From: Ravibacter sp964559125
GTDB taxonomy: Bacteria; Bacteroidota; Bacteroidia; Cytophagales; Spirosomataceae
DNA length: 64,000 nt
Direction of reading: 5' to 3'
Assembly: GCA_964559125.1 (NCBI GenBank)
Contig: CAZLGW010000008.1
Span: forward strand, 124,001-188,000
Part shown: positions 44,700 to 53,772 of the stretch, piece by piece
Layout: the number at the start of each line of letters is the position of its first letter
Numbering within the stretch: the stretch's first letter is position 1
Made by a program: the position numbers and the translations under genes
Notes under the pieces: model-generated
Told to the model about the DNA's origin: nothing
The model's database searches: none
What the model saw: the letters and a program-made list of their open reading frames with translations, nothing else

Positions 44700-45033
44700 A
44701 GCTTTTAACGGATTGGTTTATAGAAGATTTTTATTCCGGAAAGTATTCCGGGTATGCCAACACGTTCCGGCTAAGGGTGGTAGGATAGATATTACTAATG
44801 CCGGTCCGCCAGACTAGGTACAATCAATCTGCTAAGTTAGTGTAGCCAGATCCCGGAATCAATCCAGGAAAACCTATAGTTAGCATACAGGAAAACCTGT
44901 ATTTTTTTGGGTAAAAAAGGCCCTCTTTATCAATGCAGTTAAGTAATCTGCAATTTTTTCTAAAAAAACATTACACCATGGGTACTATTACAGCGTACGG
45001 CACTCTTCAGACCGTATGACAAGATTCCATTGA
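44700..45033. other. Divergent control region ahead of the first FecR gene
   Basis: A 334-bp gap without a credible gene. It contains a clean rightward intrinsic terminator (44885-44908). A partial direct repeat (CAGGAAAACCT) starts at 44865 and again at 44888. An AT-rich stretch lies before the FecR start. Promoters for the leftward beta-helix gene and for FecR must lie here; no exact TAnnTTTG box was seen. Confidence 0.6.
44885..44908 (+). terminator. Intrinsic terminator with no gene upstream
   Basis: ATACAGG (44885-44891) pairs perfectly with CCTGTAT (44896-44902) around AAAA and is followed by a run of T to 44908, a textbook rightward terminator. The nearest upstream rightward gene ends 2.6 kb away and a leftward gene starts in between. 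It must end a short transcript begun within this gap (small RNA or attenuated leader of FecR). Confidence 0.65.
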
Positions 45034-46143
45034 ATGAAAGACGACAGAGACTCAAAGCCCGAAGACCTTGTAGAAGACCCGGCATTCCGTGCATGGGTAT
45101 ATCACAACACCGGTAACGAAGAGTGGACGGCCTGGATAAACAAGCATCCCGACCGTGCCCAGGCAGCCGATCTGGCCCGGAATATACTGCTTTCAGTCAG
45201 GGGAGAGCTTGATGATATTCCCGAACCTGAAGTAAAAGACAGGGTCAGGAATATCGTAGCTACGATCGACGAAGGTAGTTCGGACATACGCAGCCTTACC
45301 GGCAACCGGGAGCGTAATACCGGGAGAACGCTTTGGTGGGCGGCAGCAGTTCTGGCGATAACGACGGGAATCGGAGCGCTTCTGTACACCGGACAGGCTT
45401 CCACTCCGGGAGAAAACAGCTCCGCTTCAGCACAAACCGCCGACAAAGATCTCCCATCCTACATCGAAGTTTACAACGAGTCGGAAAACCAGAAGCTGGT
45501 CAATCTGCCCGACGGAAGCTCCGTCCTGCTGAAACGTGCCTCCAACATTCGCTTTCCCAGGCAATTCGATGCCGGGAAACGGGCGGTAGAACTCTCGGGC
45601 GAGGCATTTTTTGAGGTAAAAAAGAATCCCGGTCACCCGTTTTTCGTATATGCAGGAGAAATGGTCACCCGGGTAGTAGGCACCAGCTTTACGATCAGGG
45701 CTTACGAGAATGACCCAACGGCGAAAATACGGGTGAAAACCGGTAAAGTACTGGTTTCTGCGGCGGAAACGGCTTTTAATAATTCCGGGAATACCGGTGT
45801 AAAGGAATTGGTGCTTGAACCCGACCAACAGGCTGAGTTCTCCCGGTCGGACCTGAAAATTGTTTTACTCGAAAACAAACCGGTAGAGGCAGCACCGATA
45901 CCGATCGAGCAAATGAGCTTCGAATTCAGGAGAACTGCCGTTTCAGATGTATTTGAAACGATCAAAACCGCATACCAGGTAGATATCCGGTATGATGCCG
46001 CTCTCCTCAGTCACTGCTCCATTACGGCGTCCCTGGGCGATGAGCCGCTCCTCGAAAAGCTCAACATGATCTGCGAAGTAATCGGCGCTACCTTCCTGGA
46101 GAAAAACGGAAAGATTTATATAGAGGCCGGGGGATGCGAATAA
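45034..46143 (+). CDS. FecR-family anti-sigma factor
   Basis: A 369-residue single-span membrane protein. A cytosolic N-terminal helical region (about 1-95) precedes a transmembrane segment near 100-120 (L-W-W-A-A-A-V-L-A-I). The periplasmic FecR domain follows (N-L-P-D-G-S-S-V-L-L, L-S-G-E-A-F-F-E-V, V-V-G-T-S-F-T-I-R), and a DUF4974 domain closes the protein. FecR binds its ECF sigma factor inside and contacts the STN domain of SusC outside. Partners are most likely the sigma factor at 41671 and the SusC at 46358. A conserved leader hairpin lies between this gene and susC. Confidence 0.93.
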   Translation: MKDDRDSKPEDLVEDPAFRAWVYHNTGNEEWTAWINKHPDRAQAADLARNILLSVRGELDDIPEPEVKDRVRNIVATIDEGSSDIRSLTGNRERNTGRTLWWAAAVLAITTGIGALLYTGQASTPGENSSASAQTADKDLPSYIEVYNESENQKLVNLPDGSSVLLKRASNIRFPRQFDAGKRAVELSGEAFFEVKKNPGHPFFVYAGEMVTRVVGTSFTIRAYENDPTAKIRVKTGKVLVSAAETAFNNSGNTGVKELVLEPDQQAEFSRSDLKIVLLENKPVEAAPIPIEQMSFEFRRTAVSDVFETIKTAYQVDIRYDAALLSHCSITASLGDEPLLEKLNMICEVIGATFLEKNGKIYIEAGGCE

Positions 46144-46221
46144 CCCCGGTTACTGATCCCCCTGAGCTTATGTTCCACTTTAAACTTTCAACCCCTATGC
46201 CTTAAAATCTCTATTAAAAAA

Positions 46222-46248
46222 ACCGGAAATGCTGGTAACATTCCCGGT
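46222..46248 (+). ncRNA. Conserved leader hairpin between FecR and susC, copy 1
   Basis: Arms 46222-46231 and 46239-46248 form a 10-position stem with one internal A-C mismatch and a 7-base loop starting CT and ending AA. A colinear hairpin occurs at 60004-60030 in the other FecR-susC gap. Two stem pairs differ in a compensatory way (A-T here, G-C there). It lies 109 bp before the susC ATG. A role as a regulatory leader or sRNA target is inferred. Confidence 0.5.
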
Positions 46249-46337
46249 CCCGATACAATCGAAATGTCCTCCGGTAGTCTGGTAAACTACGGGTCCGTTG
46301 AAGGACCATGAGGATTGGTTAGCTAACTCTGGTAAAT

Positions 46338-46357
46338 CACCTAACCTTGACAAATTT
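46338..46357 (+). promoter_or_regulatory. Conserved pre-start motif of STN-type susC, copy 1
   Basis: The 20 bases before the ATG match the same window before the susC at 60093 at 14 positions, with the cores ACCTAAC and ACAAA kept. It supports 46358 as the true start codon and may act in translation initiation, since no Shine-Dalgarno sequence is present. Confidence 0.5.
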
Positions 46358-49300
46358 ATGCAAAAAAAACAAAACGCTTATGGTGTTCTTCCCGCCATTA
46401 TGAGGATCACGATTCAACAATTTGTAATGGCTGTCGTGTTTGTCAGCTTCTCCTATGCCGGTAATCTGAAGGCACAGGAACTGCTCAACAAGCGTGTTAC
46501 CCTTTCGGTCTCGGACACCAGGGTAGAATCAGTGCTCGATATGATCGCAAGGCAGACCGGTGCGCGCTTCGTATATAGTCATGAGGTAATCCGGGCGGAG
46601 CGGACAGTTTCTCTCCACGTGAAAGAAAACAGGCTGGAACAGGTTTTGGAAACGCTGCTTGAACCGCTGGGTATCGGTTATACCGTTACGAACAGGGGAA
46701 CGGTACTGCTCAAGAATACGGGGAAAGCACTGAGCTCCGCAGAGCCGGGGGAAGATGGTATAACCACATTTTCTGCCGACCGTACAATAACCGGCAAAGT
46801 TACAGATGAAGAAGGCGAAGTGCTACCGGGGGTAAATATAGTGGTGAAAGGGACTCAGAGAGGAACCATTACCGATGTAGACGGAACCTACAGCCTCCTT
46901 ATTCCGGAAGGACCTCAAACGCTTATTTTTTCCTTTGTCGGATACGTCTCCGACGAAGTCCCCGTAACCAGTGAAAAGTCAATAGTCAACATTTCGCTGA
47001 AAACAGATCAGAAGTCGCTTGAAGAAGTCGTGGTGATCGGCTACGGCGAACAGCGCAAGGTAACGCTGACGGGTTCGGTAGCAAGCATCCGGGGAGACCA
47101 GATGCAGCGGAATCCTTCCACAAATCTGTCGGGCGCCATAGCGGGTCTGTTACCGGGAGCGATCGCTTTAAACCGCACGGGGGAACCGGGAAGAGATAAC
47201 TCGAATATCCTTATACGCGGAAGTAGTACCACGGGAAACACAGGACCACTGGTGGTTGTCGACGGCATACAGGGCGCTACCGGCTGGGAACGCATCAATC
47301 CCAATGACATCGAATCCATATCGATACTGAAAGACGCTTCTGCCGCCATCTACGGCGCGCGCGCTGCAAACGGCGTCATACTGATCACAACCAAAAGAGG
47401 TTCCTCGGGCAAGCCTGTTATCAGCTACACCATGAACCAGGGATTTGTAAAGCCTACCCGGATCCCCCGGTTGGCCAACTCTGCTGTTTTCGCAGATTAC
47501 CTGAACTACCTCTTCGAAAAATCAGGACAGCCGCCAAGATACACCGAGGAAGAAATTCAAAAATTCAGAGACGGTACTGATCCCGCTTACATAAATGAAG
47601 ACTGATACGGACAGGTGCTCAAAAAAGTCTCCCGACAGAATCAGCATAATTTGAATATCAGAGGAGGAGGAGAAAACATTAAATACTCTGTATCAGGATC
47701 TTATTTAAACCAGGATGGCATGTTCAAAAAAGGCAGCCTGGATTTCAGATCCTACTCGGTACGCGCTAACCTTGATGCGGGCATCAACCGGTACATTAAC
47801 GTTGGAGTGGACGTAAATGCAGGAATGGATGTCGGGAACTATCCTGCCTATAGTACTTCTACTGCATTTGCAAGGCTCAGACAGCTTCCTTACATCCCGG
47901 TTTACTGGGAAAACGGTCTGCCGTCTGCGGGAATTGAAAACGGGGAAAATCCCGCTGTAATGGTCACTGAAGCGACAGGTAATTTCAACGAGGACAAGCA
48001 GCGCTTTCAGATGAAGCTTTCTTTTGACATAAAACTACCCTGGGTCGAAGGCCTCGGCACAGATGGTTATTTCGCCTTTATCAATGATAATACTTTTACC
48101 AAAAACTGGAGGACTCCCTGGACCGTCTATGACTATGACCGCAACCAGGATATTTATATCAGCAGGACCGGGGGAGGAATTACAAAGCCCGAATTGACGC
48201 AGGCTGCCGCTAATTTCAGGAATTCGCTGGTAAACCTGCGGCTGAAATATGCCAGGCAATTCGACAGGCATTATTTGAATACGTTTGTTGCCTATGAGCA
48301 GATAGACGAGAAAAACAGCAGCTTCTCAGCTTTCCGGAGAAATTATATTTCCAGTGCTATCGACGAATTATTTGCAGGCAGCCTCGTAGATCAGTCTACA
48401 GGCGGAAACCGTTCAGAAACAGGACGTCAGAACTTCTTCGGACGCATCAGCTATAATTTCTCTGAAAAATACCTGATTGATTTTAACGCGAGGTACGACG
48501 GCTCCTCGGCATTTCCGAAAGGAAAAAGGTTTGGTTTCTTCCCTGGGGTTTCGGTCGCCTGGAGGATTTCCCAGGAAAATTTTCTACAATCGAACAAATT
48601 TGTTACAGACCTCAAACTAAGGGCTTCCTACGGTAAGATGGGGAATGACCGGATCAGTGCGTTCCAGAACCTGATCCTTTACACTTTAGGAAACACCGGC
48701 TATCCTTTTGGAGCATCTTCAGCCGCTACCCAGGGATTGGTAGCCGGTGTAAGTCCGAATCCGAATATAACCTGGGAAGTAGCCTCCACTTATAATGCAG
48801 GCTTTGACCTCGATCTGCTGAACGGACTTTTCGGGTTGAGCGTAGATATATTTAAACAAAAACGATCTAATATTCTGACCACGCGAGACCTGGCGGTTCC
48901 TTACTATACCGGTTTGAAGCTTCCTAACGAAAATATCGGAGTCGTTCAGAATAAAGGAGTCGAACTCCAGCTGACCCATCTCAAAAACTTCAATGACTGG
49001 AGCCTGAGAATAAACGCCAATATGGCGTACGCTAAGAGTAAAATATTGGATATCAGTGAAGCAAGCAATGTACCTGAATGGCAAAAGGCTGAGGGACACG
49101 CTCTTGGAGCCGGGCTCTACTATATGAATGACGGAATTGCAAGAACACAGCAGGACGTCGATAATGCACCTGACAGAAACGGTATGGTAATAGGTGATCT
49201 TATGTATAAAGACATGAACCAGGACGGCAAAATTGACGCCGCCGACCGTGTACGTCTCGACAAGACGAATATTCCCAGGCTGACATACGGATTTTCAGCT

Positions 49301-49741
49301 TCGATAAGCTACAGGAACATTTCACTATGGTCGCACTTTGCCGGTGCAGGAAAGGTCTGGCAGTACTACCTGCTTTCTGCCAGGAGCGGGATGAACCAGC
49401 TATCGGATCTCCTGGAAAACAGATACAAACCTAGTAGTATGGACTCTGAATACCCGATTCTGCCAACAGTCGACACCGAATCTGAGGTAAGCGGGCTACG
49501 CTCCGATTTCTGGCTGAAAGATGTTTCCTATCTGCGGCTGAAAACCCTCGAAGTGTCTTATACACTCCCACAGCAGTTGCTGAACTCACTTGGAATCAAA
49601 TCAATGAGAATATATGTCAACGGGAATAACCTGCTGACCTTCGACAAACTAAAATGGTTTGATCCTGAAAACAGCAATGAGATGGGAGCCTTTTATCCCC
49701 AGAATAAGATTTTTAATGTAGGCTTCGGATTAAACTTTTAA
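46358..49741 (+). pseudogene. STN-type SusC transporter interrupted by an in-frame TGA
   Basis: Two pieces in the same frame (46358-47605 and 47606-49741) together make one complete SusC. The signal peptide and an STN signalling domain come first (R-V-T-L-S-V-S-D-T-R-V-E-S-V-L-D-M-I-A), then the regulatory-like sandwich, TonB plug and barrel. The TGA at 47603-47605 falls in I-N-E-D-stop-Y-G-Q-V-L-K-K, where SusC proteins carry D-W-Y, so a TGG to TGA change is the simplest cause. The plug signature K-D-A-S-A-A-I-Y-G also lacks one residue compared with both other SusC copies here. Without readthrough only a truncated plug would be made. A base-call error is possible. Confidence 0.8.
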
Positions 49742-49745
49742 TAAA

Positions 49746-51422
49746 ATGAAAAGGCAGATTCATACCGGGAATATACTTTCAATCCTGAACAGGATCCTTC
49801 CTGCAATATTCCTGATCCATTTACATTGGGCATGCAACACGGATGTCCTGGACAAAGTCCCCCTCGATCGGTTTTCAGATGAAGCGGTATGGCGGGACGC
49901 CGCTCTGACCGAAGCCTTTGTAAATAATACTTACCGTATTATGCCTCAAGGACATACAAGTGGCGCACAAATGCTGGCAAGTGTAACAGATGAAGCATAC
50001 TATCGCACCGGAAGGCCAGACTATATTTCAGCCGGCAACATTACTCCTGCCGAGCTCGGAGTACTCAATTTCTGGACGCAGGGAGGGGAGGCCGGTGCCA
50101 ATTACAGCTACTGGTCGGTTATAACGAAGTGCAATATCTTTTTCGATAATATAGGTACTTCGCCGATAGATGAACCTGTAAAACAGCGAATGATTGGGGA
50201 AATGAAGTCTTTAAGAGCCTACGCATACTTCCGCCTGGTTGCCTTTTTTGGCGGAGTTCCCCTGATAACGAAATCCTTTACGTTAAACGACGATTTTAAC
50301 GTTGCCCGGAATTCCTATAACGAGTGTATGGATTTCGTCGTAAATGAGCTGACCGAAGCCGCCTCCTTACTCCCGGTAGCCTACAACGACGAAAATAAAG
50401 GAAGAATTACGAAAGGCGCGGCCCTGGCTATCAAATCGAGGGCTCTTCTGTATATGGCAAGCCCGTTAAACAACGCGGGTCAGGACAAAACCAAATGGGA
50501 AAAAGCAGCGACGGCGGCCAAAGAAGTAATTGACTTGAATATATATTCGCTGTTTCCCGATTATAAAGACCAGTTCCTGAAAAAAAATCTACATAACCAG
50601 GAATCCATATGGATCCGGCCGTTCAACTACTCTGTCGACCCGGAAGGAGCAAATGTTGAGCAAACGCTTTATCCTAACGGCTATAACGGGTTTGGACAAT
50701 CGTCTCCGCTGCACAATATGGTGGATGCCTACGAGATGATCAGCGGAAAACTACCTAAAGATGACCCCACTTATGATCCCCAAAACCCTTATGTAAACAG
50801 AGACCCCCGCTTTTATGCCAGTATATTGTATGATGGAGCTCCCTTCCAGCACAGAGAGCTGGAGACATTTCTACCGGGCGGGCTTGATACACAGGAGGGA
50901 CCGGTTTCTTCGTGGAATGCTACCCTGACCGGATATTATTTCAGAAAATTTATTGACGAAACAATAGTAAATCCGGGAGGAGTGGTAAGAGGCGATTCTC
51001 CGTGGATTTATTTCAGGTATGCAGAAATTCTCCTTAATTATGCAGAAGCAAGCTACTTTTCAGGCAACGAAGAGACAGCCAGGGAATACGTCAATATGGT
51101 CAGAAGCCGGCCGGGGGTCCAAATGCCTCCCGTTACCGAAAGCGGCAGCGCCCTGCTTAACCGGATTATTAATGAACGCCGGGTTGAGCTTGCATTTGAA
51201 GAGCACAGGTACTTTGACGTCAGACGCTGGAAAATCGCCCCGGACGTTCTTAACAAAGATGGCTCCAGAATGAACATACGCAAGGATCCTGTCACCGGGA
51301 AAAAGAGGTACCAGGTCCAGGAATTTACGACCAAACGCTTTTATGAAAAAAACTACCTGGTCCCTATCCCGCAGTCTGAAATCGAGAAAAACCCGTTGCT
51401 CGAACAGAACCCGGGTTATTGA
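49746..51422 (+). CDS. SusD/RagB-family glycan-binding lipoprotein
   Basis: A 558-residue surface lipoprotein with signal peptide ending H-W-A-C (lipidated Cys). SusD blocks are present: the N-terminal D-K-V-P-L-D-R-F-S-D-E-A-V-W, R-A-Y-A-Y-F-R-L-V-A-F-F-G-G-V-P-L-I in the TPR-like region, and R-R-V-E-L-A-F-E-E-H-R-Y-F-D-V-R-R-W near the end, which closes N-P-G-Y. It is the binding partner of the interrupted SusC directly upstream (4-bp gap) and is itself intact. Retention of an intact partner argues that the SusC break is recent, or that it is a sequence error. Confidence 0.94.
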   Translation: MKRQIHTGNILSILNRILPAIFLIHLHWACNTDVLDKVPLDRFSDEAVWRDAALTEAFVNNTYRIMPQGHTSGAQMLASVTDEAYYRTGRPDYISAGNITPAELGVLNFWTQGGEAGANYSYWSVITKCNIFFDNIGTSPIDEPVKQRMIGEMKSLRAYAYFRLVAFFGGVPLITKSFTLNDDFNVARNSYNECMDFVVNELTEAASLLPVAYNDENKGRITKGAALAIKSRALLYMASPLNNAGQDKTKWEKAATAAKEVIDLNIYSLFPDYKDQFLKKNLHNQESIWIRPFNYSVDPEGANVEQTLYPNGYNGFGQSSPLHNMVDAYEMISGKLPKDDPTYDPQNPYVNRDPRFYASILYDGAPFQHRELETFLPGGLDTQEGPVSSWNATLTGYYFRKFIDETIVNPGGVVRGDSPWIYFRYAEILLNYAEASYFSGNEETAREYVNMVRSRPGVQMPPVTESGSALLNRIINERRVELAFEEHRYFDVRRWKIAPDVLNKDGSRMNIRKDPVTGKKRYQVQEFTTKRFYEKNYLVPIPQSEIEKNPLLEQNPGY

Positions 51423-51463
51423 ATGTTGAAATGAGATACTATTAAATACCAGTTTAATAACCG

Positions 51464-53653
51464 ATGAAATTAACACTGAAAATCCCGATCCTCTCCCTGG
51501 GTATTTCCCTGCTCGCGGTTATGTCTCCTTCTCATTCCGCTGCACAAGCCGAACTGGAAGTTGTGAAAAACAAATGGATCCAATACAGCGATTTGTCGCA
51601 CCTGCTATACCATCACCTCGCTGAAGATGCCTACAAGCTTCTGGACAAAGAGGCGGACCTTGCGGCCCGCCTCAAAACCAGAACGCAATGGCAGCAGCGA
51701 CAGCAGGAAAAGAAGGCTGCTCTGTGGAACCAGATTGGTAGCTTCAAGGAAAAAACTCCCTTAAATGCCAGGATAACCTCGGTGATCCAAAAAGACGGCT
51801 TCAGGATTGAAAATGTGATTTATGAATCCCTGCCCGGTTATTATGTAACCGCCTCATTGTTTATCCCCGATCACGTAACGGCGCCGGCGCCGGCCATACT
51901 CTTCTGCAGCGGGCACAGCGCCCGGGCCTACCGGCGGGACGTATACCAGCTACCCCTGCAAAACCTGGTCAAAAAAGGATTTGTCGTATTGGCCATCGAC
52001 CCCGTAAGCCAGGGAGAAAGGCTGCAGTACCTGAACAGCGAAACCGGGGAGTCGGAAATCGGGAGTTCTACCAAAGAACACTCCTACCCTGCCGTGCAGG
52101 CATTCCTGATCGGCCAGTCGGTCGCCAGGTATTTCGTTTGGGACGGAATCCGCGGGATCGACTACCTCGTGAGCCGCAAGGAAGTAGACCCTGCCCGTAT
52201 CGGGGTGCACGGCCTTTCGGGAGGGGGTACCCAGGCAGCCTATATCGGCGCCCTCGACGACCGGGTCCTTGCGTCTGCACCCTGCGGGTATATCACAGGG
52301 TTCAAGCGGTTAATAGAATCTATCGGGACCCAGGACGGCGAGCAGAACTTCTATCATGGCATTAAAGAAGGGATCGATCATGCGGATATGCTGGAAATAC
52401 GCGCGCCCAAACCAACGCTTATCATGGCCACTACGCGCGATTTTTTTAACATAAGCGGCACCCGGGATGTATTTAAAAGAGTAAAAAGGGCTTATGAAAT
52501 ATTCGGAGCTGCCGGAAACCTCGAAATGGTCGAAGGCGACTACGAGCACGGATACGAGCAGACTATCCGCGAAGCGATGTACGCGTTTTTTCAGAAACAT
52601 CTGAAACTACCCGGCTCTTCCGCCGAGCTGTCCATCACGCTGCTCACCGAAGAAGAGCTGCAGAAAACGCCAACCGGGCAGGTAGCTACCTCGTATACCC
52701 GCTACGAAACCATATTCACCCTGAATAAAAAGGAATCGGAGCCGTGGACCGGTCGCCTGCAGAAAGCCCGGGAGAATACAGCTACCCACCTGAAACAGGT
52801 AGTGACCGATGCCAGGCAATACAGCGGATTCAGAGCCCCGGCCGGCATAGAATCGCCGGTTTTTACGGGCAGGATCCGCAGGGATGCATATGTGATCGAG
52901 CGATACTTTCTGAAAGGAGAAGGCAACTACCCGGTCCCCTATCTGCTGTTCGTGCCTGCTGAACCATCGGGAAAAACGATCATCTACCTGCACCCGGACG
53001 GAAAGGCAAAGGAGGCCTCTGGAGAAATAGAAAGATTGGTAAAGCAGGGCCTGACAGTTTTAGCACCCGATCTTCTCGGCGTAGGTGAGCTTATTTCCGA
53101 CCGTTTCAAAGGAGATGCTGCCATCGAAGGTATATCCTATAATATCTGGTTTACGGCCGCGTTGACAGGCCGGAGTATCGTAGGCGTACACGCCGCTGAT
53201 TTAATACGCCTTGTCAATATGGTAAAGCAGGGTTCCCCGCAGGAAGAGATTTGGGGAATGGCTCGGGACGAAATGGGTCCCTCGCTATTGCATGCGGTAG
53301 CGTTCGACTCCCGGATTGCAGGTGCAGCTATACTTGGAATGTACTGCTCTTATCAGGACGTAACTGACAGGGAGCGGTACAACCCGAAGTTTGTATATAG
53401 TATGGTTCCCGGAGCCCTCCGGGCCTATGACCTGCCTGATCTGGCTGCTGCTATTGCTCCAAGACCACTGATCCTGGCCAACTTCGTAGATAGCAAAGGG
53501 CACCCCTTGCGCCCCACAGAAATGGATACGGCCTCTGCGGTGGTCCGCAGGTATTATGAAATTAATCATGCTATACACACTCTAAAGACAATTGTCACTG
53601 ACGACCCGGTATCTCATTTAATTGATCGGATAGAAAAAGTGAATAGATATTGA
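51464..53653 (+). CDS. Double alpha/beta-hydrolase esterase (acetylxylan-esterase-like), copy B
   Basis: A 729-residue exported paralogue of the gene at 38104-40272, colinear over its whole length. The first hydrolase domain has the elbow H-G-L-S-G-G-G (Ser252) and C-S-G-H-S. The second domain's elbow reads G-M-A-R-D-E and again lacks serine, so loss of that site predates the duplication. Deacylation of the glycan imported by the preceding SusC/SusD is likely from position (41 bp after susD). The two copies form an 11-kb-spaced inverted pair around the ECF/FecR/SusC system. Confidence 0.78.
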   Translation: MKLTLKIPILSLGISLLAVMSPSHSAAQAELEVVKNKWIQYSDLSHLLYHHLAEDAYKLLDKEADLAARLKTRTQWQQRQQEKKAALWNQIGSFKEKTPLNARITSVIQKDGFRIENVIYESLPGYYVTASLFIPDHVTAPAPAILFCSGHSARAYRRDVYQLPLQNLVKKGFVVLAIDPVSQGERLQYLNSETGESEIGSSTKEHSYPAVQAFLIGQSVARYFVWDGIRGIDYLVSRKEVDPARIGVHGLSGGGTQAAYIGALDDRVLASAPCGYITGFKRLIESIGTQDGEQNFYHGIKEGIDHADMLEIRAPKPTLIMATTRDFFNISGTRDVFKRVKRAYEIFGAAGNLEMVEGDYEHGYEQTIREAMYAFFQKHLKLPGSSAELSITLLTEEELQKTPTGQVATSYTRYETIFTLNKKESEPWTGRLQKARENTATHLKQVVTDARQYSGFRAPAGIESPVFTGRIRRDAYVIERYFLKGEGNYPVPYLLFVPAEPSGKTIIYLHPDGKAKEASGEIERLVKQGLTVLAPDLLGVGELISDRFKGDAAIEGISYNIWFTAALTGRSIVGVHAADLIRLVNMVKQGSPQEEIWGMARDEMGPSLLHAVAFDSRIAGAAILGMYCSYQDVTDRERYNPKFVYSMVPGALRAYDLPDLAAAIAPRPLILANFVDSKGHPLRPTEMDTASAVVRRYYEINHAIHTLKTIVTDDPVSHLIDRIEKVNRY

Positions 53654-53727
53654 CAAAACCTGCTGGATGCCCCAGATCAGACCGGCGTAAACCTTAACAA
53701 AAATCCCACAGGTTTGCAGATCTGAAT

Positions 53728-53772
53728 TTTTCCTGACAAATTTGTAGTTGAATTACAAATTTGTCAGGAAAA
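53728..53772. promoter_or_regulatory. Perfect 19-bp inverted repeat touching the start codon of the AAA/DUF4143 gene
   Basis: TTTTCCTGACAAATTTGTA (53728-53746) is the exact reverse complement of 53754-53772, with a 7-base spacer. Each arm contains ACAAATTTGT, itself a perfect palindrome. The right arm ends on the A of the ATG at 53772. As DNA it looks like a double operator; as RNA it would bury the start region. An autoregulatory role is inferred. Confidence 0.6.

Noticed and set aside
47603..47605. TGA as a recoded tryptophan or selenocysteine codon
   Set aside because: TGA ends many other genes in the window (for example susC-associated and GH-A genes), so the code is standard. No selenocysteine-type hairpin was seen, and SusC proteins do not use selenocysteine. 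A mutation or base-call error is simpler.
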